64,000 bases of DNA. Source: Punica granatum (Eukaryota; Streptophyta; Magnoliopsida; Myrtales; Lythraceae). Under the pieces are notes generated by a model, which ran no database searches, was not told the DNA's origin, and saw only the letters and a program-made list of their open reading frames with translations. The translations under genes were made by a program, and so were the position numbers. The stretch spans positions 27,067,391 through 27,131,390 of the forward strand of contig NC_045129.1 of NCBI RefSeq assembly GCF_007655135.1. Direction: 5' to 3'. Positions 24,660-35,726 of this stretch are shown here, one piece after another (the first letter of the stretch is position 1; each line of letters opens with the position of its first letter).

Positions 24660-24669
24660 GGAGTCGCCA
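24660..24669 (-). other. Primer-binding-site-like 10-mer inside the LTR
   Basis: ggagtcgcca here reads TGGCGACTCC on the element's sense strand, identical to the first ten bases of the primer binding site of the coding element. It lies ~110 bp inside the LTR 3' end. The same word occurs at 35836, 59519 and 21207 (+), with single mismatches in LTRs A, B and the 43214 LTR. Confidence 0.6.
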
Positions 24670-25528
24670 CTTGCCATTTTACGACCCGAAGGTCGAGGGC
24701 CGGCAAGTTACCCGGGTCTAGGGGTACGGGGTACACCTAAATGCTAAGGCAATGGTCGTGCGGAATCGGAAATTCCAAATTCGGGGGTTCTATTACGTGC
24801 GGACCTATATCCCGCACGCCCTTTCAGTACTCTAGCTTGCTAGGCTTGCCATTTCATTTATTTACCGCGTGATCTAGAGTTGCACTCGACTCGCCCGTTT
24901 TGACACCGTAAATTCGATGAATTGATCAAGTTGGGCCAAGAGTCCGAAAGATGAGTAGGCTTGTGCATCGAGGAGTCGATTCACTATCTTAGTGTTACAG
25001 TTCATCGAACCGTGATGGTCGATTCCCTGCGTGAATCGAAACCATGAGTATCCAAGCTTACTCACCCTTTGGTGGCGATAGATAAACTTAACCGATCCGG
25101 CACTCGGACCTCTCGCTCACCGATCGGGGATCCTTACAAGTGATGAATGAACATACAAATAAAATCATCGCAATGTACACTCGAATAATTACAAAGTACA
25201 ACTGAATAAAATAAATGGATCCCGATCGGTTTGCATTGGGCCAATATTCCGCTCCGGCTCACTGTGTGTTTTGAATGACCTATAAGTAAATTAAGACAAC
25301 GCGGGCTCAAAGAGCTAGGGGTCGGGTCCGATCGGACCGACGGTATGTTGGAGAACCGATTGGTTCCCACTGTAACCATTGGACCAATCGAGCTCCCGGG
25401 TGATATCTAAACGCGTTTCACACATCCAATCCAAATTGCCTTCCACATAGGCCACATTCGGAGTGTGATGGAGACTCGAGGCTAGATCCCATTCCGCACT
25501 CGGGTTGCACGCGATCAGTGAGTTAGGA

Positions 25529-25570
25529 GGCGTTGGACCACGTGTTCGATGATTTGGGGCGTTGGACCCC
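25529..25570 (-). repeat. Palindrome pair (LARD 3' LTR)
   Basis: ggggcgttggacccc at 25556-25570 with a decayed partner ggcgttggacc at 25529-25539. It is the same feature as in LTRs A, B, C and F, at nearly the same spacing. Confidence 0.7.
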
Positions 25571-26655
25571 TTGCAACACGTAACCTATGGGCTCGGGCCC
25601 GAACCGCAATAAATCATCATAGGCAAGGATAAAACAGAAGAAAACTGATAAAACTCACATAACACAGACAATAACTGACAACTATCGGTGAATACGGACA
25701 AGTGGTGTATTAAGTCGAATGTACGTGATTTAATAAGTTATTAACCGGGGTTGATTAGCAAACAATGTATCTAACCTAGGCAAACGTAGAGGGCGGGCTA
25801 GGATATGGTTCTAAGCCAATTATATGTGTGAATTTGTTTTAGGACTCTTTATTCAGTTAAGTGTCGCTACGGTTTCACCGAATTAGCCAAACTCGTGTTT
25901 TGACTCTAGATTGGAATCTATCATTCCGCCTATCCATTATCTAGTGTTTGACTAGGCCGAATGTACGATTAATCCGGTTGTTCGTGTTTTGTAACTGAAA
26001 TAAAAATGCTCCCCACTGAATCTACAATAGGAAGAAAGAAATACCGAAAACGAACGAAATTGGCCGCGCGAATGAAACTCGCACCCGAACGGGTTGTCCT
26101 TTCTCGTTCATAGTTCTAAGTGTTTCCAAGTGCCTAAAGCCTAGGGTATCGGTGGATCACGGAATGACGACTATACCCTTGGATGATAAAAATTACAAGG
26201 TTCGGAAATAAATTGGAGATCGCGTCACACGAAGGAGTCTAAGATGGACATGCATGCTCCGACTCGAGCCGCCTCAAATTGGGCCCGGACTCGAGTCATA
26301 GCACGTGAGTACTCGTTAGACACCAATTCTATTCGTGTTACGTGTCTCGATACTTTGAGATTGCGAAATTTTGGAGGAATAGGGCATTCATGCCGTTCCG
26401 TGAATCATCGATGCGTTTACAAATTAATAGCCAATTTACCCAATTATTTAGTCCAAGTGATTTAGTTAACCGAGTAGTACGTCCCATTTACCCCGTTCGT
26501 GGAATTATTCGGCGGTTATGAATTGGTATTACAACTACGGTTTAGTAGGTGGTTACCCAAAACTAATGCATCTAACGAGTAATTGATACATGATCAATGA
26601 ATAGACGACAAGTACAATTACAAAGCAACTCTAAGGACCGATTTCCAAACGGAGG

Positions 26656-26761
26656 AAGAGACCGGTCTGGACTCGAGGAGAGCCACGGGACACTCGGCCA
26701 CATCCCGAGGGAAGTAACCGAATATTTCTTTGGCTCGTCCCCGAATCTTGGACGGTCTCTT
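26656..26761 (-). other. ~106-nt imperfect hairpin in the LTR
   Basis: aagagaccg (26656-26664) pairs with cggtctctt (26753-26761). Pairing continues inward through gtctggactcgaggagagcc against ggctcgtccccgaatcttgg, with an inner stem around ctcgg/ccgag. An equivalent hairpin is in the other LARD LTR (37832-37938) and the coding element's LTR (~45315-45425). Confidence 0.7.
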
Positions 26762-27000
26762 ACGCCGATTTCAATCATTTCTTACATTCACAAGACGTCA
26801 ATCAAAATAATAATGCACGTCTCGATTGTTTTGATACCGCCACGACCATAATCACACGAAATCACACAACGCGCACAAATGGACATATAAACGGAAATAA
26901 CAAGGACGATATTAAATCATACGATTGGGAAAACGTGAAAACATGGGAACCGACTCACTTCGGGATGGGAGAGACCACCTTAGACCCGTGTGGTCCAAGG

Positions 27001-27040
27001 GGACTCTCGGCCACACTCATTCAAGAGTGGCCGTGAGTCC
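27001..27040 (-). other. 40-nt hairpin in the LTR
   Basis: ggactctcggccac pairs with gtggccgtgagtcc with a single mismatch around a 12-nt loop. Counterparts occur at ~38178-38217, ~45666-45705 and, on the plus strand, ~62575-62610 in LTR E. Confidence 0.75.
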
Positions 27041-27186
27041 TCACGGCTCACGCGAGTCAAGGGAGCTCTCCAAACTCATTCTAAGCCTATTCCCACCATG
27101 CTAATACGTGGTACATGATAAAACAGCGACAAAAGGGGGCGGGGACCGGCTAGCTTCGAGGAAAAGGAGATGCCCTAGCCTCGGAA

Positions 27187-27243
27187 GAACCATGAGGGGT
27201 CATGGGTCGCCCCCTCAAGGCTAGATCGTGGGTCCCATGGTTC
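27187..27243 (-). other. 57-nt hairpin in the LTR
   Basis: gaaccatg (27187-27194) pairs with catggttc (27236-27243), with further inner pairing. This is the third hairpin of the series in this LTR and is conserved in the other LARD LTR near 38365-38425. Confidence 0.65.
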
Positions 27244-28265
27244 GGCTGTGACTTGGGATCTCTCCCGCCTCGACCTACATCGTCTCCCCTCATGAGATAC
27301 ACATTCATACAGCCTATGGCCGTGATAGAGAAAGGAAATAAACGTGTGACGTTGTATGGCATGCATGGGACGTCCGGATCCAAAAAAAAAAAAACAAGCT
27401 TTCACATGTCCCGAACCTTTAAAGCACGTAAACTCCTCATGCAAGTAAAGATCGAAGGTCCTAACTCGTCTAAGTTAAAAGGGGTGTTACCTAGCCTCGT
27501 TGCAAGAGGAAAAGAGTCGGGGACGCGGCCGTGGGAGTCGCTAGACTCGGCTAGAAGCTACGGACAGTGAGCGACCCGGGTGGAGGTGCAGCCGCGGTAG
27601 TCTCGGGAAAATGACTCGGCACGCTTGCTCCGACCACGGCACGGTGCAAGATCGGGTTCGTTGGAATCCTAAGAGACGGATCTAGACGTTCGTAGACAGT
27701 CTCGAACGTGCCAAGCCCTGAACAAGCCCGAAACAGTGAGATAAAACTCTGTAAAAATCAAGTGGACCCGGTAAAGGAGAAAAGGGTAGAACGATGGTTG
27801 TGCACGGTTGATCGGCCCTCGGACCGTGACCACCTCTTCACGGGGGAGGGTGAGGGTTGTGAGGAACCCTTTGAACGCGATGGCACGACTAGCCGAAGTC
27901 GTGGGAAGAAACGACATGTGGTTGAGGTCCGGCGCGCGCGGCTAGAGGCTCTCGGGACCCGATTGCACTTTCGGCTAGAACGTGATAATGGGGACCTCAA
28001 ATGGAAAATCTAAGCCCGGAAATGGACTTATGGGGTGGAAAATATGTAGGCTAGGGAGTTTGGTGATTTTTGGCTAGAGTCGGGTCGGGTGGTCACCGGA
28101 ATACCGAGCGGTTTTCCGGTGGTTTCGGCCGGTTTTGGCCGGTTTTGGCCTTGGCAAGGGTCAGACGAGCTGGAGAGGAGGGCTGGAGTTTGAGAGGATT
28201 CTTGAGAGAGATTGGCTTGAGAGTGAGTGGGAATGAAGAAGTGATTAAGTTAGTGAGACTTAGAG

Positions 28266-28271
28266 TTTATA
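28266..28271 (-). promoter_or_regulatory. TATA box, LARD 3' LTR
   Basis: TATAAA on the minus strand in cctttataaactc, ~1.25 kb into the LTR. It is conserved at 39433-39438 and 46916-46921 and in LTRs D and E. CT-rich leader sequence follows in the direction of transcription. Confidence 0.55.
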
Positions 28272-29526
28272 AAGGGAGGCTTAATGGTGTGTTTTGGAGA
28301 AGCTAAGTGCGGTTTAGGGGGATTAAAGGGGCTACCGAATTTTCTAAGGAGATTAGGGAGGGGAAAGTGTCATGTAGAGTGTGGGGAAAGGAAGGGAAAG
28401 AGTGATGGGTGTGATAGGAAGTGATAGGAAGTGAAAGAAGTGAGGGAAATTTGAATTGTGTGGTGGGGAGGGCTTGGAGCCGCCGGGATTGGAGATGTAG
28501 CCGACGGGGGAGGGTTTTAGCCGCGGCTAATTGCAGCCAGCCGAGCTTGAGGGGTTGAGCCGTGGCTTGGGGTTGAGTCGCGGCTTGACGGCTTGGCTTG
28601 GCTGAGCTGTGGGTCCTATTCGATTGAGAGAAAAGCCGGAAAACGCTTGAAACTTGATTGAGCTCGCATCCGATCTCCGATGTCCAATTAATTTGTAGAT
28701 TTGGAACGTTCGGGCGACTCGGCGCCTCGAGAGTCGGTTTTGTCCTGTTTGGACGTTCGGAGCTGAGTTTAGTGTCCCCCGGTCCCCGATTGCTCTTTGT
28801 GCGTCTTGACATTCGTTTGGGTGACCCTTTTGCCCCGTGGGGATCGTTGGCTCGTCGTCCCCGGCCGAAGACCGTTGGCCCGGGAAGACCTAGGGACCTT
28901 TGACCAAGGCTTTCTCAGTGTTCCCTGAATGTCTTGAGGTGCTCGGGGATCATTGTGATCACTGTTTTCCGTGGACGTGCCCCGAAGGCTCGCCGGGAGA
29001 CGTTCACGACCACTGAAACGTCCCTCGGGAAACCGAGTCGAGTTCCGGATGGTCATCAGAAGCTTGTTCCCCGACTTTGGTGGTCCGTGGGTGCCTGTAG
29101 GCCCGTTTTGGGGGGCCGTCTGCTTGTCAGTGGAGCGGGCCCCGGGAGCTCTATCAAAAAAGTCGTCCGTGAGAGATCGGGGTGTCCCGGCTCACGTGGT
29201 ATGCCTCGGAAATGCGTCCGGACGTGTCGTTGGTCACTTTGGTGCCGAGGGGGATTTTTAGAGTCCCATATTGGGCACCTTTCGGTGCTTCAGTGACTCG
29301 GTGATGAATAGTGCCACAGTGCCAACTCCGTTGTTTTCGGGGCTCTTTGCCTGTAAGCTCTTTCGACTGCTCTCTTCGGCTTTTCTAATGGACCCAGCTC
29401 TTCTCCTATTGTTCGTGTCTTCGTGGCCGCGCGTTCGCCTCCGATTGCTGGGTGATGAATAGTAACCCGGGCTTTGGTCAGGAGTCCTCGTGTGGGAAGC
29501 CGGTGGGCCAAAATGGGGTGCTGACA

Positions 29527-29541
29527 GCTTGCCCCTCTTTG
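29527..29541 (-). other. Polypurine tract of the LARD
   Basis: gcttgcccctctttg reads caaagaggggcaagc on the minus strand, directly upstream of the 3' LTR. It is identical to the tract of the coding element. Confidence 0.85.
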
Positions 29542-29697
29542 GTTGCATGCTCGGTTAGGGGATGTAGCCAAAGATCATGAGAAGCAACCCTTTTTGGTCC
29601 CGTCGTCATTCTCCATGGTAGCTCGCCTCTCCTGTCATAAGATAGTAGCATGATTGGGATTTGGAGGAGGTGAAGTGGTAGGTGATGGGCCAAAGCC

Positions 29698-30482
29698 CGC
29701 GGAAAGCAGTAAAGTGGACGCGAAGTCCGGAAAGCAGTAAGTGGACGCGAAGTCCGGAAAGCGGTAAAGTGGACGCGAAGTCCGTGGACGCGAAGTCCGG
29801 AAAGCGGTAAAGTGGACGCGAAGTCCCGAAAGCGGTAAAGTGGACGCGAAGTCCAGAAAGTAGGAAAGTGGACGCGAAGTCCGGAAAGCGGTAAAGTGGA
29901 CGCGAAGTTGGGAAAGCTGTAAAGTGGACGCGAAGTCTGGAAAGCGGTAAAGTGGACGCGAAGTCCGTGGACTCGAAGTCCGGAAAGCGGTAAAGTGGAC
30001 GCGAATTCCGGAAAGCGGTAAAGTGGACGCGAAGTCCGGAAAGCAGTAAAGTGGACGCGGAGTTCGTGGACGCGAAGTCCGGAAAGCAGTAAAGTGGACG
30101 CGGAGTCCGTGGACGCGAAGTCCGGAAAGCGGTAAAGTGGACGCGAAGTCCGAAAAGCGGTAAAGTGGACGCGGCGTCCGTGGACGCGAAGTCCGGAAAG
30201 CGGTAAAGTGGACGCGGAGTTCGTGGACGCGAAGTCCGGAAAGCGGTAAAGTGGACGCGAAGTCCGTGGACGCGGAGTCCAAAAGTAGTAGATGTGGACG
30301 CGGAGTCCGGAAAGCAATAAATGTGGACGCGAAGTCCGTGGACGCGGAGTCCAAAAGCAGTAAACGTGGACGCGGAGTCCGGAAAGCAATAAATGTGGAC
30401 GCGGAGTCCAAAAGCAGTAAATGTGGACGCGGAGTCCGGAAAGCGATAAATGTGGACGCGGAGTCCGGAAAGCAATAAATGT
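29698..30482 (-). repeat. 28-bp tandem array in LARD 3' UTR
   Basis: Around 28 copies of a 28-bp unit with core gtaaagtggacgcgaagtcc, some with an extra 'gtggacgcgaagtcc' half unit. It is the reverse complement of the core in element Y's array. The 28-bp unit has no stop in any minus frame and shifts frame every copy. The overlapping open frames of 358, 289 and 258 codons are artefacts of this. Confidence 0.92.
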
Positions 30483-33400
30483 GCGATGTGTGTCAGGGGA
30501 AGCAGAGGCAGGGATCCGCGCTAGGTGGTGCGCCGAAGGTGCTGGTAGAGGCAAATTGTCCCGTCCCGAGTCGAGCTTGTTATTTGTTGTTTCCTCGCGC
30601 TAGAGTCAAGAGGACTCTCCGTAATGCCCTCTATTCGGTTTGAAGCTGCGATCTGTCGCATGAGCCAACCGCGTGCTTGTTGATAAGGAGATGCCCCTTG
30701 GGGTTCCATGTGTATCTGCAGAGAAGAGCATAACTCTTCGTTAGTCCTGTGGACAGTGGTGCGCGCTAAGTGTACAGGGCTGATGTTGTCCCAAAGGTGT
30801 TGATCTGCTGTAGATTTGTGTTCCTGCCGCGATGAAGTTGCTTCGTCGGTGCTCTACCCCTGGGGTGGTGGTGTGTTTGATCTGTCGGAAGCCGGCTTTG
30901 CTGCTAGGGCGATTGCTTGTTGCTCTACCGGATGTCAGCTCTGTCGCAGTGGCGATTGTAGTTCGAGGGAGATGCCCTGGTTGTGCAATGAAGGACTCGA
31001 GCTCAGTGGTGGAGCGCCTACGTATCCCGAGGGGTCGGAAATCAGAGTCTGCCGTAGTTCCTGTGTTTGTTGTACCTGTGATCCTGACATCATTAGTAAG
31101 TCATGGGATTACTAGCGATTTATAAGCACAGGTAAAAGGAAGTGTTTGTGACGCATGCTCTTCCGTTTCGAGTCGCCTAGGCGACCCGTGGAGAGTTTTT
31201 GATTTGGTGATGCGAATGAGGGTCCCGCTTTCAGAGGCCCCATTGCGAGGCCTCCGGGGCTCCTGTTGGGCTTGCATGAGCATATCGAGACGTTCTCTAA
31301 GGTGCCCAAGTGGCTCTGTCGGTTGTTCGACGCGCCTGTGAACTTAGGACCCTTCTCATCAGGGTGTCGTAGGGCGGCTGCATTTGTAACCCGCATGGGG
31401 AATTTTTGTTCAAATTTGGTCAGACCTCGGTCTAGTCATTTCCAGAGTGTTATGACTAGACTCCCGGAAAGAAATGTCTAGGATTTTGGCTTTGTGGTAG
31501 CCGATTGAAGGGTGGTTGTGACCCATTTTAGAGTTGTGCAATGACAAAGAGAAAAGGGAAAGCTTGGGGAGCACGTTGCCCAAGGTTGAAAGGATACAAG
31601 GGTTCACGCCTGCCGTGAGATGTACCCCCCTTCTCTTCCGTCCTTCGGTTGGTGTTGGTTGTCTTGAACTGCTTGGATTGCGTGCTTGGTCGCCCGCTGT
31701 GCTTGAGGAAGAATCCGCCTTGGACGGTTGAGTTCGGTAGTAGAGCCGATCGAGGATCGTGTTGGAGTAGATAACCTGGCCATTTCCCTTGGGGATCCCT
31801 GGTCCGCATAGTATGCGAGAGCCTAGGGTGACTGGTTTGTTTATCTCTCATTTTACTCTCCTTTTGCTACGGTCACCCGCCTCGGGGCCGTACCTCTCAA
31901 CCTAAAGGGGATGAACTCTCCTTTTGCCACGACCACCCACCTTGGGATTTTCAGTCGTGCCTCTCTTTTGCCCTATCTTTTGCCTAGGTCGCCCCGAGGG
32001 GTTTTCAACCTAGCGGGCCCGATTCTTTTGCCTCTCGAGTTTGCAAGGGCGGAGGGTTCGAATGATTCGACCTCCGAGTGCATTATGTTCTGTCTCCGTC
32101 GAGGAGTTGCGACTGCTGCTTCCCTTTTCGTCGGGATTTCATTTCTTTTGGATTGGGGGTGCCGGTGCTTTTGGTGAACCTCGGCATTGCCCCATTTTTT
32201 TGTTGGCGTGTTTTTCCCGCTTCTTTTCTCTCTCTCTTCTCTTCTTTGTTGGCGGGTTTTTCCCGCGTCTTTTCGCTCTCTTTTTTGCAGTTGGGGTCTG
32301 TATTGTGCCCCTTGTATTTGTTTGAAACTCCTCGACTTTGCATTGCCGAGGCCACTTTCGTTTGCTTAGCCCCGTGGAGACATGATGTACTTCGTCGTCC
32401 TAGCCCAATTTTGTGATAGCTGGTTTTCTCAGAAGTCTGATTCTTATGCACTCGAAAGTCGAACTTCGCGTCTTTTGTCCTTGCAAACTTTACAAGTCCT
32501 TTCCCCTATTGTCTAAAACGAAAACAAAATTTCCGCAGGAGTGTGGGTGACCAAGGTTGCCTCCGCGTGAATGTTGGACAGAGATGCCCCGGTCTTTGTG
32601 ATCTGTGTTGGGCGCCTTGTGTGATCGCCTCTCCCGATCGTGCATTGTCGCTCCCGTGGAGGGTGCCTTTTGGGGGATAGGCGCTCTTGAAGCCGAATGT
32701 GCCCTACCCCGGGACTTGTCGTTGTATGTTGTTGGTGATGGGTGTGCAGTGGGGAAGGCCCAATTTGCCCCGGGGTGTCGCTCGATCTCGGTGGAGACGC
32801 ACACGTCGAGGTTGAACGGTTTCTTCGATTGTCTCTGTCTTCGGCTTCGTGGGGGGTACATGTTAGTCGGAAACCTCCCTCGTCGAAGTATGAGGAAAGG
32901 GTCCGAGAGGAATTCTTAGGGAGATGTGAACCCGTGTATCGTTCTTTGCCTGTGACCGGCGTGTCCCTGTGAGAGATGACAAAGAAGATGATGCATTAGG
33001 TGATTGTTCGGTGGAATGTACGGTAAGAAATGTAAAGTGATCCCATGGGAAGTCCCATCGTCCAACTTGCGACCCATGGGGTGCCGCGCGTGAGGGACAC
33101 TCAATTCCGAGAGTTTAGTCATCACCACCCTGGAGTGGGTAGAACGTGACTGGGGGCCACATAAGTGTACTTTTCCCGATTACGGGTTGGCATGCGCAGC
33201 CGTCCTAGGGAAGGCTCGAGGAGCCGGGTCTCATGAGGACAGGCGAGTCGAATAGGTCCGACAAAACCAATAGAGCATCTCTGGGATGGTCCTAGTGCCA
33301 CTTGAAGGGTTTGTTCATGCCTGGAGCCCATTTGTGAATAAATGTAAAAGAGAGTTTAGGGAAGAGTGCATGTTGCCCCAGTGACTGGTTGATGGCCACA

Positions 33401-33589
33401 GTGGAGGGTGGGCAGGGATCATTCTCCGGTCGAAGATGTGACCGTGCTAGTGACTTTCGCGGCGGGTGGGCAGGGCCATGCTCTGTTCTTTGAAGCTGCT
33501 GCTTGTGATCTTTTGCGGTTGAAGGATTAGACTTGCTCCTCGGAGTATCGCTTGGATGAATTTGAATCCAAGTCGATTTTGGATTTTAA

Positions 33590-34060
33590 TTGAGCCTGAA
33601 AGCAGTAAACGCGAGGTGTCAAAACCTGAAAGCAGTAAATGCGAGGCCGGAGCCCAAAAGCAGTAAATACTGAGCCGGGGCCCGAAAGCAGTAAATGTAG
33701 GGCCGAAGCCCAAAAATGGGGCCGAAGCCCAAAAGTGGGGCCGGAACCCGATGCAGGGCCAAAACCCAAAAGTGAATGCAGGGCCAGAGGCCGATGTGAG
33801 GTCGAAACCTAATGCAGTAAATGTGGGGCCGGAGCCCGATGCAGGGTCGGAGCCCGATGCGGGGCCGAAGCCCAATGAAATAAATGCGGGGCCGGAGCCC
33901 GATGCGGGGCTGAAGCCCTATGCAATAAATGCGGGGTCGGAGCCCGATGTAGGGTCAAAGCCCAATGCAGTAAATGCGGGGCCGGAGCCCGATGCAGGGC
34001 TGAAGCCCGATGCGGGGCCAAAGCCCGATACAATAAATGTGGGGTTGATAGGAAAGTGCA
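33590..34060 (-). repeat. 18-bp tandem array (LARD only)
   Basis: Repeats of about 18 bp with core ggggccggagcccgatgc, sometimes spaced by 'agtaaatgc'. Because 18 is a multiple of three, one plus-strand frame (33751-34089) reads as repeated AGPEPD-type hexapeptides. Element Y has no array at the matching place (~13380-13530), so it expanded after the two lineages separated or was lost in Y. Confidence 0.8.
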
Positions 34061-34309
34061 AGAAATGTGAAAGCAAAGGTCAATGTTGAGGAATAGCGCA
34101 AAGCGCTGCAATGTGGTGACGTTGATTTGCTTGCGGTCTTGCTTTGTGGAGTAGGGATGGGGACTTAGTGTTGAAATCCTAAGGAGCTGGATGGATGGGA
34201 GACATTTGTTGTCTCAATTGTGGTCGATCAATATTCAAGCTGTCTTCTTGTGTAGAATTTCCTACAATGGGAAAAGAAAACAATGAAGGAGCAAACTATA
34301 TTCGCGATT

Positions 34310-34640
34310 TCAACGTAAGGGCGTAGGGGATTGAACTAGCCTGGTAGGCGTCGTGCGAGCGCACTGAGAGACATGCACAAGGTGTGTCGAGGATGCGTGC
34401 ATGGGCAGGGTAGGGGTGTGCTCGCACGACGCGGAAATGGCACGCTCAGTTGTGCTAATGGAAGCACTTATGCAATGACATAATCGATTGCGCGGGATCA
34501 ATGGGGAGTTAGTGTTGCTTGGATGGTTGGCCCTTGAGCTACTGATCGTCTCGCCGTGGAGGAAGGGTGAGGACCACAATTGGTACACCTGCAAAGGCGG
34601 TCACAACTTTGTCTACCGTGTGGTATTGTTAATTGTCGTG
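34310..34640 (-). other. Unassigned LARD segment shared with element Y
   Basis: It is collinear with 12982-13340 of Y but I find no counterpart in the coding element. It has no recognisable protein or RNA. It could be leftover 3' UTR or sequence acquired by the non-autonomous lineage. Confidence 0.4.
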
Positions 34641-34794
34641 TAAAACAGTAAATGGATATGATGCGTGCAATGCGTGAGTTTTCAAAAGCTAATGTTGTCG
34701 TTCACATTGACTCGAAAGGTTCAAAGTACAATGCCAATTTTGTAAAATAGAGCCTCAAGCTGATTTGCCACCACTCTCGGGGTTTGAGCGAGCG

Positions 34795-35150
34795 CCGCCT
34801 CGGAAAGCACCGGGTCTAGGCGAGGGCCTTGCGGAGACATCTATCCTAGAGTGCATGTGTGGGTCTTCATGAGGCCTTTTCCTAGACCTCTCCAGGGCGG
34901 CGTTCGCTCAAGCGAGCTCCTGACCGCATCTCTGCATCTTGGCACGAGTTTGGGAGAGCTCCCTCTGAGGTGGTTGGCTGGCGAGTTCTTCGTCTCTCAG
35001 CGACCTCTCGGTGATCGAACCTAGTGTTGATGAGGTCGATCATGTTGTCCCGGAATATACACCATTCGCGTTCTGTGGCGGGTCGGTGAGGTCCTTGTGT
35101 GTTGGCGGGCTCTGTCGAGGCACGGGCAGGAGGCCGAGCAAGGCGTCCCT
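34795..35150 (-). pseudogene. Decayed ORF1 C-terminus in the LARD
   Basis: Conceptual translation of the minus strand gives a charged, helix-prone segment (words such as ELSQTRAKMQ and ANAALER) resembling the coiled-coil end of ORF1 in the coding element (LQTELGRARA, AHLDREMACL at ~57320-57470). It contains stops and has no start. Its place, between the leader and the ORF1-gag spacer, fits. Confidence 0.45.
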
Positions 35151-35706
35151 TACCAAGACGATAAGAAAATCTGCTTAGGACTTTGTCAATGTGAACGACA
35201 TCCTAGTGTGTTTTGAAAACTGCATGATGCATATGTGCAGAGAAAAGTAAATGCCCACGGCTTAGTACAAATTACAAGGTACATCGCTCTTGAAATAGAA
35301 AAGACTCAAGTGGCACGTAGGCCGACTCGATGGACTATTGTCGGAGTCGGGTTGAAGGCTTGCATGGAGGCATAGCACGATGCATGGTTCGGTGCTACAG
35401 GGACCGTGCTATCTATGGATGGGGGCTCCCGACTCAAGGGTGTGAATTCCTTGAAATCGAGCGAGGATCTTTGGGGGCCGGTTCGGTGGCATAGCCGACT
35501 CGATCCGTTCCCTTACTCGGAACCTCTGACTAACCTAGCTTCCTATTTTGGTGCCCATGGGATTTCGGGCAAGGCACCTAAAGCTAGCATGATATGCAAT
35601 GCTTGCATGAAATAAATGTGCGTAAGTAGATAAGCGGTAAACGACGAAAAGCAGTAAATAAACAAGCAAGCAAGCAAACGGGATTGAGCCCGAACCCTCT
35701 AGATGT

Positions 35707-35725
35707 CCCCAGTGGAGTCACCAAG
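35707..35725 (-). other. Primer binding site of the LARD
   Basis: TGGTGACTCCACTGGGGAC on the minus strand, one base inside the GCT following the 5' LTR end. It differs by one base in the first ten from the coding element's site. Ogre elements are known to use a tRNA-Arg primer with a site beginning TGGCGACTCC; I assign it on that basis. Confidence 0.7.
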
Positions 35726-35726
35726 C

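Larger units (their letters stand above)
24551..29526 (-). mobile_element. 3' LTR of the LARD
   Basis: It begins (on the plus strand) tgtgcgcacccgaatttc and ends aaaatggggtgctgaca, 4976 bp. It differs from the 5' LTR by a 57-bp deletion after 28706 and one extra 10-bp unit near 28140. Allowing for these the lengths agree to about 1 bp. The open frames inside it, including 28303-28812 (-), are not kept in the other LTRs. Confidence 0.9.
29527..35726 (-). mobile_element. LARD internal region, non-coding
   Basis: From the 3' side it holds the polypurine tract, the 28-bp array, and a segment (31850-32050) carrying the 'ttttgcctaggtcgccccga' and 'ctccttttgccacgacc' blocks also found in the coding element's 3' UTR at 49300-49610. 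It continues with a second array (33590-34060), an unassigned part (34310-34640), a 34640-34780 segment matching the coding element's ORF1-gag spacer (57110-57200), an ORF1 remnant, and a leader (35400-35600) matching 59090-59250. No protein-coding gene is intact. The junction that replaces gag-pol lies near 34640. Confidence 0.8.

Noticed and set aside
28303..28812. 169-codon open frame on the minus strand within the LARD LTR
   Set aside because: It spans the CT-rich leader downstream of the LTR TATA box. The equivalent region of LTR E is broken into different frames, so there is no conserved protein.
29698..30482. Possible CRISPR array
   Set aside because: Regular direct repeats, but contiguous with no unique spacers, in eukaryotic retrotransposon DNA.
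29478..30554. Long open frames of 358, 289 and 258 codons on the minus strand
   Set aside because: They run through the 28-bp array. The unit has no stop in any frame and shifts frame each copy, so all three frames stay open by composition. Translations are the same decapeptide-like phrases in three phases.
33751..34089. AGPEPD-repeat protein on the plus strand
   Set aside because: An 18-bp satellite read in frame. The region is absent in the related element Y, and the strand is antisense to the element.
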